From NCBI GenBank assembly GCA_023259235.1, contig JAHFQQ010000083.1, positions 1 to 12,490 of the forward strand: a stretch of DNA of 12,490 nt, read 5' to 3'. Position 1 is the first letter of the stretch; each line of letters opens with the position of its first letter. The translations under genes and the position numbers were made by a program. Below the pieces are notes generated by a model, which saw nothing but the letters and a program-made list of their open reading frames with translations, did no database searches and was not told where the DNA came from. Positions 7,210-12,490 of this stretch are shown piece by piece. Source of the stretch: Polaromonas sp. (GTDB lineage Bacteria; Pseudomonadota; Gammaproteobacteria; Burkholderiales; Burkholderiaceae_C).

Positions 7210-7655
7210 TCAGACGAAGCAGGCGCACCCGTGACGGTTCAGCACGCGCAGGACACCGGTGACTGCGCCAAGCACCTCCTCGATCACCCCTCTGATGCGG
7301 TGAACGCCAGTTGCGAATCCAGCGACGATGCCGCACTCGGCCAAAACCATCCATATCCTGATTATCAAGCCCGTATTGGCCCGTCCCATACCTGCCGGCA
7401 CGCTCTTCATGACCCGTTATGCCCGTTACGCCCCAGCCCCACTGGTTCCTGATCGCGTCGAAGCCGTTCTTACATTCGGCCCGGTCGCAGTACCGCTGGC
7501 CGATATTTTCGATCCCGCAGTGCGCGTTGCGCACCAGCACCGCGTACTCCCGGCTCTTGACAAGTTCGTTCTCGTTGATGAAGTGCAGCTCGGCCTGCAC
7601 TTGCTCCTGGCTCTTGCGCCCGGGTCGTTTGGCATCGCCCGGACCACCAGGCCGA
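7210..7655 (-). pseudogene. Decayed IS4-like (YREK) transposase, C-terminal remnant
   Basis: On the - strand, about 7655-7430 reads as a recognisable transposase piece: AELHFINENELV, then EYAVLVRNAHCGIENIGQRY, then CDRAECKNGFDAIRNQWGWG. This corresponds to the Y-x2-R-x3-E-x6-K signature block of IS4-type DDE transposases, for which I recall a typical form YRDRADCENGFDELKNQWGWG. In this copy the catalytic Glu is Lys (AAG) and the signature Lys is Arg (AGG). After NQWGWG (7447-7430) similarity continues only weakly and in shifting frames with stops, down to about 7210. The N-terminal half with the first catalytic Asp residues is absent. It is inactive debris. Family placement is from motif memory. 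Confidence 0.65.
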
Positions 7656-7658
7656 TCT

Positions 7659-7838
7659 GGACTGATCGCCAATACCACGACACCAGCGGGCATGAAGATT
7701 CGAGCCGGCCTCGGTCAAGGCCAGTGCCCGAGCGGCATCAAGATCACCGATGCGGAACCCGCCTTGCCCAATCTCAAACCCGACAACTTTCATGGCCAAT
7801 GGAACTACACTGTGCTACTGGCGCAGAAGAAGGCCTGA
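7659..7838 (+). pseudogene. ISAzo13-like transposase, C-terminal remnant
   Basis: The + strand frame ending in TGA at 7836-7838 reads LIANTTTPAGMKIRAGLGQ, then GIKITDAEPALPNLKPDNFHGQWNYTVLL. This matches my memory of the C-terminus of ISAzo13-family (DDE_Tnp_ISAZ013) transposases, which carry TTT-x-GLK-x-R, GIK-x-(S/T)DAE and F-HG-WNYT. Only about 60 of the several hundred expected residues remain, and no catalytic residues or terminal inverted repeats are seen. The frame stays open further left, but that part is antisense to the other transposase remnant and not ISAzo13-like, so the break lies near 7655. Confidence 0.6.
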
Positions 7839-7892
7839 TCACCTATTTTGCGCGCAAAGCCTTAAGCTGGTGCAGTAACTGGAAACACTTCC

Positions 7893-8597
7893 ATGAACCA
7901 TCCGACGCAAGCCCCCATGACCGGTGAAGTCCGCATCGCCTGCGGCGACGTTTGGCTCCCTGGCGACCTGACCTTGCCTGCCGACTTCCACGGGCTGGTG
8001 CTGTTTGCGCACGGCAGCGGCAGCGGCCGGCACAGCGCGCGCAACCGGCAGGTGGCACAAGCGCTGCAGCATGCGGGCATTGGCACACTGCTGTTCGACT
8101 TGCTCACAGCACAGGAGGAACAGGTCGATGTGCATACCCGTGAGCACCGCTTCGATATTGCCCTGCTGACCCGCCGCATGGAGGCGGCCACCGCTTGGGC
8201 CGTGTCGCAACCTGGCTTGCAGCAGGCGCCCATCGGCTACTTTGGCGCCAGCACCGGCAGTGCCGCAGCGCTCATTGCCGCGGCCCGGCTGGGCCGCCGC
8301 ATCGCCGCGGTGGTGTCGCGTGGCGGCCGCCCGGACCTGGCCGGGCCGGTGGTGCTGGCAGCCGTCACGGCACCGACACTGCTCATCGTGGGCGGGGCCG
8401 ACCGCGAGGTGATCACGCTCAACGAGCAGGCCTTTGCGCAGCTTCGGTGCAACAAGCAATTGGCCATTGTCCCGGGCGCCACGCACCTGTTCGAGGAGCA
8501 CGGCACGCTGGAGCAGGTAGCCGAACTGGCCGCAGCCTGGTTTACCGCCCACCTGACGCAGCGGGAGAATGACGAACCCACGGAGCACGCTTCATGA
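7893..8597 (+). CDS. Dienelactone hydrolase-like alpha/beta hydrolase
   Basis: This 234-residue soluble alpha/beta-hydrolase has no signal peptide. The oxyanion region LVLFAHGSGSGRHSARN lies at 35-51. The nucleophile elbow is G-A-S-T-G (118-122, Ser120), the acid is probably Asp170 in IVGGADREV, and the base is His198 in PGATHLFEE, so a complete catalytic triad is present. The substrate is unknown; related proteins are annotated as dienelactone hydrolases, but no aromatic degradation genes are nearby. Its TGA overlaps the next gene's ATG (ATGA, 8594-8597), so the two are translationally coupled. Start ATG 7893 has only a weak GGAA upstream; ATG 7917 (eight residues shorter) is possible. It starts 55 nt after the transposase remnants. 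Confidence 0.88.
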   Translation: MNHPTQAPMTGEVRIACGDVWLPGDLTLPADFHGLVLFAHGSGSGRHSARNRQVAQALQHAGIGTLLFDLLTAQEEQVDVHTREHRFDIALLTRRMEAATAWAVSQPGLQQAPIGYFGASTGSAAALIAAARLGRRIAAVVSRGGRPDLAGPVVLAAVTAPTLLIVGGADREVITLNEQAFAQLRCNKQLAIVPGATHLFEEHGTLEQVAELAAAWFTAHLTQRENDEPTEHAS

Positions 8598-9262
8598 CGG
8601 ACGTACCGTTGCCCTATGAAGACCGTCACCATGCCGGACGCGTGCTGGCCGAAAGGCTGGCGCACTATCACGGCCGCCCCAACCTGATCGTGCTGGCCCT
8701 GCCGCGCGGTGGCGTGGCCGTGGGCTTTGAGGTCGCGCGGGCGCTTGACGCACCGCTCGACGTTTTCGTGGTGCGCAAGCTCGGCTTTCCCGGCCACGAG
8801 GAATACGCCATGGGCGCGATCGCCAGCGGCGGCGTGCGCGTGATGACGCCGCTGCCCGGCCTGACGGTGCCGCCCGAGGCGGTGGCGGCGGTGGTTGCGC
8901 GGGAACAGGCCGAACTGGCCCGGCGCGAGTTGCTCTACCGAAGCCAGCGACCGGCCCTCAATCTGGCTGGCTGCACCGTGATCGTGGTCGATGACGGGCT
9001 GGCGACCGGTGCAAGCATGCGCGCGGCGGTGCTGGCGATTCGCCAGCAGCACCCGGAGCATCTGGTGGTGGCAGTGCCGGTCGGTGCCACGGACACCTGC
9101 CAGGCACTGCGCGACGAGGCCGATGAAGTGGTCTGCGCGGCAACGCCCGAGCCGTTTCGCGCAGTCGGCCTGTGGTACGAGAAATTTCCACAGGCCAGCG
9201 ACGATGAAGTTCGCACGCTGCTGGATCAAGCCCGCCGCGAGCACGCGCTGACTGGACAGTGA
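8594..9262 (+). CDS. Predicted phosphoribosyltransferase (type I PRT fold)
   Basis: This 222-residue cytoplasmic protein has the type I phosphoribosyltransferase core. LIVLALPRGGVAVGFEVA (31-48) supplies the pyrophosphate-loop region, VVRKLGFPGHEEYAMGAI (59-76) the flexible-loop region, and VIVVDDGLATGASM (129-142) the PRPP-binding signature with the Asp-Asp pair. It closes with AVPVGATDTCQALRDEADEVVC, typical of the COG1926-type uncharacterised PRT group. The acceptor base or substrate is unknown, and it is not clearly apt, hpt, upp or pyrE. It overlaps the hydrolase gene by 4 nt. I recall the same two domains fused in one polypeptide in some actinobacteria (for example Rv0571c), which would support a joint function. 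An inverted repeat follows 3 nt after the stop. Confidence 0.9.
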   Translation: MTDVPLPYEDRHHAGRVLAERLAHYHGRPNLIVLALPRGGVAVGFEVARALDAPLDVFVVRKLGFPGHEEYAMGAIASGGVRVMTPLPGLTVPPEAVAAVVAREQAELARRELLYRSQRPALNLAGCTVIVVDDGLATGASMRAAVLAIRQQHPEHLVVAVPVGATDTCQALRDEADEVVCAATPEPFRAVGLWYEKFPQASDDEVRTLLDQARREHALTGQ

Positions 9263-9265
9263 AGA

Positions 9266-9295
9266 CCGGGTCACGACGCAAAACCCTTGACCCGG
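9266..9295. terminator. Inverted repeat between convergent genes, possible terminator
   Basis: CCGGGTCA (9266-9273) pairs perfectly with TGACCCGG (9288-9295) around a 14-nt loop, 3 nt after the phosphoribosyltransferase stop and 36 nt from the dnaE2 stop. No T-tract follows on either strand, so it is not a classical intrinsic terminator. It may act as a 3' mRNA-stabilising or bidirectional weak terminator stem. Confidence 0.4.
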
Positions 9296-9331
9296 CACGA
9301 CCCGCACACCTTCTGTCTGGCGCTGCTGCAG

Positions 9332-12300
9332 CTAATGAAAATCACGGCTTGCCGGTTCCAGCCGCCCGAGCAGCGGCGTGAGGTCTTCCAGCCGGTGCGC
9401 CACCAGGTTGCGCACCGCGCCAAAACCTTTTTTGTCAATGTCATCGCTGCGCTGCCAGACACCAAAAACCGCCAGCAACCGGGCCTGCAGCACCTCGGCG
9501 CGCTGTGTCTGGCGCAGTGACTTCCAAACAATCACGTTGACCGGACCGGTCTCATCTTCGAGGGTAAGAAAGACCGTGCCTTTGGCGGTTTGCGGCTGCT
9601 GGCGCACCGTAACCATGCCGCAGGCGGCCACCTGGCGGCCATCGGGCAGCGCGTTCAACTGGCTGGCGCTGAGCAGGCCTTTCCTGGCCAGGCGCGGCCT
9701 GAGCAAGGCCAGCGGATGGCGGCGCAGCGTGAGGCCCGTGGACCGGTAATCAAACAGGATATTTTCACCTTCGGGGGTTTCTGGCAAATGCAGCGCGACC
9801 TCCATCACGGGCACCGCCTTGAGCAGCAGCGGCGCGGGTTTGATACCGGCAGCCTGCCAGACCTGCTGACGCCGGTGCCCGGCCAGCGCCAGCAGCGCAT
9901 CGGCGTCCGCCAGCGCATTGACATCGAGCGTGCCGAGCTGCACGCGCAAGGCCATGTCTTCGGTGCTGGCGAACGGCAGCCCTGCCCTGGCGGCAACCAG
10001 GCGCCGGGCGCCCTTTTCCGACAGGCCAGCCACCAGGCGCAGACCCAGCCGGACTGCGGGTTGCGCAGGCCTGATGCCGGGGTATTGCGAGGGCGCGGCC
10101 AATTCATGGCCAGGCTCCAGCGTGCAGTCCCATTCGCTGTGGCTGACATCCACCGCCCGAACTTCCACCCCATGCCTGCGCGCGTCCTGCACCAGTTGCG
10201 AGGGTGCATAAAACCCCATCGGCTGGGAATTGAGCATGGCGGCCAGAAAGCAGGCGGGCTCGTGGCATTTGAGCCAGCAACTGATGTACGCCAGCTTGGC
10301 AAAACTGGCGGCGTGGCTTTCGGGAAAGCCGTATTCGCCAAAGCCCTGAATCTGCCGGAAAATGCCTTCTGCAAATTCGGCGTCGTAGCCTCTTTGCACC
10401 ATCGCGTTGACCAGCCGGTCATGAAACCGCGCCACCCCGCCCTTGCGCTTCCAGGCCGCCATGGAGCGGCGCAGGTCGTCGGCTTCGTCGGCGGAAAATT
10501 GGGCGGCAAGCATGGCGATCTGCATGACCTGCTCCTGAAAAATCGGCACACCCAGCGTGCGCCCCAGGGCTTCGCGCAGTTCTTCATTCGGGTAGACCTC
10601 TTCCTCAGGATGCGCGCGGCGCCGCAAATACGGATGCACCATGCCGCCCTGAATCGGCCCCGGCCGCACAATGGCCACCTGCACCACCAGGTCGTAAAAG
10701 CAGCGCGGTTTCAGGCGCGGCAGCATCGACATCTGCGCCCGGCTTTCGATCTGGAAAACGCCCACGGTGTCGGCCTGGCAAATCATTTCATAGACCGGCT
10801 CATCGCCCGACTCGATCTGGTGCATCTCCAGCCGCCCGCCGCGCGTTTGATCGACCAGTTGCAGGCAGCGCCGGATCGCCGACAGCATCCCCAGCGCCAG
10901 CACATCGACCTTGAGCAGGCCCATGGCATCCAGATCGTCCTTGTCCCACTGGATGACGCGGCGCGCCTCCATGGCAGCGGGCTGAACCGGCACCAGCCGC
11001 GTGAGCTTGCCCTGGGTCAGCACAAAACCGCCCACATGCTGGCCCAGATGGCGCGGGAAACCGGTCAGTTGCGTCGCCAGATCCAGCCACTGCAACAGCG
11101 GACCCATTTCAGCCTGCAGGCCGGCTTCTTCAAGCTGTTTTTGCAGTGCGGCGCGGCCATCAAACCGGAAATGCCCTTTGGCAAACTGCTCGATCAGCGC
11201 AGGCGCCACGCCCAGCGCCTTGCCCACGTCGCGCAAGGCGCTGCGCGGCCGGTAGCAGGTGACAGTGGCGGCAATCGCGGCCCGGTCATGGCCGTATTTC
11301 CGGTAGATGTACTGGATCACTTCCTCACGTCGCTGGTGCTCAAAATCGACATCAATATCGGGCGGCTCGCGGCGCTCCCGACTCATGAAACGTTCGAACA
11401 GCAGCTGGCTTTCAGCCGGGTTGACAGCGGTGATTCCCAGGCAGTAACACACTGCCGAATTGGCCGCCGAGCCGCGTCCCTGGCACAGGATGCCTTGCGC
11501 GTTGGCAAAGCACACGATGTCATGCACAGTAATGAAAAACATCTCGTAGTGCAGCTCTTCAATCAGCGCAAGTTCGTGCGCAAGCTGGGTCCGGACTTTT
11601 TCAGGCACGCCGCCCGAATAACGCGTCTGCGCGCCTTCCGCGCTCAAGCGGCGCAGACATTGCGCAGGGGTTTCGGCGGCGGGAATCAGGTCCGGCTGCG
11701 GATAACGGTACAAATCGCGAATCTCGTCCAGGCTGAAACGGCAGCGCGCCGCCACTTCCAGCGTGGCCTGGAGCAGGCTGGCAGGGTAAATATCGGCCAG
11801 CCGCATGCGGGAGCGCAAATGCGCCTCGGCATTGACCTGCAAGGCAAAGCCGGAGTCATGCACGGTTTTATGAAGGCCAATGGCGGTCATCACATCGTGC
11901 AGCGGCTTGCGTGAACGCACATGCATCAGCACCTGGCCCGCCGCCACCAGCCGGACGCCGCTGCGCCGGGCCACGGCCTGCAGTTGCTGCAAGCGCAACG
12001 CGTCGTCGAGGCCCTGCAACAACTCCACAGTCAGCCAGGAATTCATGCCAAAAAGGCCTCTAGCCCAGGTAGAGCAAGCATATAGCGCTCCACTATCAAT
12101 AGCGCCTTCCAGCGGACACAGTAGTACCTCGCAATCGGCCAGCAATGAAAAATCAGTGTCGGCCAGCGCCACCCGGTAACCGCATTTTTCCTGGGTGTCG
12201 CCGGTCTGGCGGGCGGCAGTGATGAATTCACACAGGTTGCCCCAGCCCGATGCGTCGTGCGGCAGCACAACCAGGCGAAACGGTGTTGCGGCCTGTACAA

Positions 12301-12490
12301 GGAACTCGGCGCCCGGCAGCAGCTTGAGCCCGTGCTTTTTTGCCGCTTCGTGGGCCCGCACCACGCCAGCCACCGAGCATTCGTCGGTAATGGCCAGCGC
12401 ACTGTAGCCCAGGGCGTGGGCGCGCTCGACCAGTTCCTGGGCGTGCGAGGCACCTCGCTGAAAGCTGAAGTTGCTGAGCGCATGCAGCTC
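9332..12490 (-). CDS. dnaE2: Error-prone DNA polymerase DnaE2 (ImuC), lacking only the extreme N-terminus
   Basis: This is a C-family translesion polymerase of the ImuA-ImuB-DnaE2 mutasome. The frame is open from the window edge and gives 1052 residues; only a few N-terminal residues are off-window. The PHP domain begins with ELHALSNFSFQRGASH, then ALAITDECSVAGVVRAH. The polymerase core has GRGSAANSAVCYCLGIT, the palm motif PDIDVDFE (metal ligands at about visible residues 380 and 382) and the third Asp in GLLKVDVLALGM (about 529), then VAIVRPGPIQGGMVHPYLRRR. A C-terminal OB-fold follows (VAACGMVTVRQQPQTAKGTV; VNVIVWKSL). The family is normally SOS-induced, with imuA and imuB upstream, which would lie beyond the right edge. 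No LexA box can be assessed. Codons at 12050-12103 are AT-rich and repeat-like. Confidence 0.95.
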   Translation of the reverse strand, partial: ELHALSNFSFQRGASHAQELVERAHALGYSALAITDECSVAGVVRAHEAAKKHGLKLLPGAEFLVQAATPFRLVVLPHDASGWGNLCEFITAARQTGDTQEKCGYRVALADTDFSLLADCEVLLCPLEGAIDSGALYACSTWARGLFGMNSWLTVELLQGLDDALRLQQLQAVARRSGVRLVAAGQVLMHVRSRKPLHDVMTAIGLHKTVHDSGFALQVNAEAHLRSRMRLADIYPASLLQATLEVAARCRFSLDEIRDLYRYPQPDLIPAAETPAQCLRRLSAEGAQTRYSGGVPEKVRTQLAHELALIEELHYEMFFITVHDIVCFANAQGILCQGRGSAANSAVCYCLGITAVNPAESQLLFERFMSRERREPPDIDVDFEHQRREEVIQYIYRKYGHDRAAIAATVTCYRPRSALRDVGKALGVAPALIEQFAKGHFRFDGRAALQKQLEEAGLQAEMGPLLQWLDLATQLTGFPRHLGQHVGGFVLTQGKLTRLVPVQPAAMEARRVIQWDKDDLDAMGLLKVDVLALGMLSAIRRCLQLVDQTRGGRLEMHQIESGDEPVYEMICQADTVGVFQIESRAQMSMLPRLKPRCFYDLVVQVAIVRPGPIQGGMVHPYLRRRAHPEEEVYPNEELREALGRTLGVPIFQEQVMQIAMLAAQFSADEADDLRRSMAAWKRKGGVARFHDRLVNAMVQRGYDAEFAEGIFRQIQGFGEYGFPESHAASFAKLAYISCWLKCHEPACFLAAMLNSQPMGFYAPSQLVQDARRHGVEVRAVDVSHSEWDCTLEPGHELAAPSQYPGIRPAQPAVRLGLRLVAGLSEKGARRLVAARAGLPFASTEDMALRVQLGTLDVNALADADALLALAGHRRQQVWQAAGIKPAPLLLKAVPVMEVALHLPETPEGENILFDYRSTGLTLRRHPLALLRPRLARKGLLSASQLNALPDGRQVAACGMVTVRQQPQTAKGTVFLTLEDETGPVNVIVWKSLRQTQRAEVLQARLLAVFGVWQRSDDIDKKGFGAVRNLVAHRLEDLTPLLGRLEPASRDFH
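12050..12103 (-). repeat. AT-rich repeat-like segment inside dnaE2 coding sequence
   Basis: Read in the coding sense, this block uses GAT, AGT, GGA, CTA, TAT, TCT, AGA, CTT and TTT codons amid GC-rich neighbours and includes CTAG. It encodes about 18 residues including ALYACSTWARGLF in the PHP region. It aligns ungapped and in the same frame to gspF 5473-5526 (31 of 54 identities, shared TGGGCTAG). It resembles the same Comamonadaceae-type dispersed repeat from memory. The peptide still fits the WAR-x-LF-G spacing I expect in DnaE2, so the segment may have replaced native sequence rather than added to it, or be native sequence. Confidence 0.45.

Noticed and set aside
7419..7658. A + strand open frame leading into the ISAzo13-like tail
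   Set aside because: This part is antisense to the IS4-like transposase remnant and shows no ISAzo13 similarity; only the section after about 7659 looks real.
7079..7693. A single 204-residue hypothetical protein on the - strand
   Set aside because: Recognisable transposase sequence covers only its middle. The rest changes frame relative to the expected protein, so it is a decayed remnant rather than a gene.
7839..7892. Promoter for the hydrolase gene
   Set aside because: A TTGCGC hexamer is present but I found no convincing -10 at correct spacing, so no promoter is called.
9590..11914. A very long open frame (774 codons) on the + strand antisense to dnaE2
   Set aside because: It is the mirror of GC-rich dnaE2 codons, has low-complexity His/Gln/Arg-rich composition and no family motif. 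dnaE2 on the - strand has complete catalytic motifs.

Overview
The window is high-GC, densely packed DNA that looks like a Comamonadaceae-type betaproteobacterium. The evidence is the gene order gspM-N-D-E-F, the overlapping stop/start junctions, protein sequences resembling those of Rhodoferax/Polaromonas-like bacteria, and intergenic repeats of a kind I recall as common in that family. The taxonomic call is from memory of sequence style, not from a search.

Left half (1-6000, + strand): the 3' end of a type II secretion system (T2SS) operon. It holds the tail of gspM, then gspN, gspD (outer-membrane secretin), gspE (cytoplasmic ATPase) and gspF (inner-membrane platform protein). M/N overlap by 4 nt, N/D are 5 nt apart and D/E are 2 nt apart. 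E and F are separated by 219 nt filled almost entirely with repeats: a two-copy 84-nt GC-rich tandem element, then a second, unrelated dispersed-repeat-like sequence whose tail forms the Shine-Dalgarno of gspF.

Middle (5997-7892): a convergent EamA/DMT-family transporter with a striking 69-residue histidine-rich C-terminal tail. Its stop codon is interleaved with that of gspF. Upstream of it lies an 816-nt non-genic scar containing two decayed transposase remnants: a C-terminal piece of an IS4-like (YREK-type) transposase on the - strand and a C-terminal piece of an ISAzo13-like transposase on the + strand, apparently joined at their truncated 5' ends.

Right half (7893-12490): a translationally coupled pair encoding a dienelactone-hydrolase-like alpha/beta hydrolase and a type I phosphoribosyltransferase-fold protein. 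Convergent to it is dnaE2 (imuC, error-prone DNA polymerase), complete except for a few N-terminal residues beyond the right edge. The usual partners imuA/imuB would be expected off that edge.

No obviously new multi-gene system is visible. The most unusual signal is at the repeat level. A roughly 54-nt AT-rich segment in gspF and another in dnaE2 align without gaps, in the same sense and reading frame, at about 57% identity, sharing the 8-mer TGGGCTAG. Both look like members of a dispersed intergenic repeat family that has become protein-coding; in gspF it encodes much of a transmembrane helix. Together with the repeat-derived ribosome-binding site of gspF, this suggests repeated co-option of short dispersed repeats.
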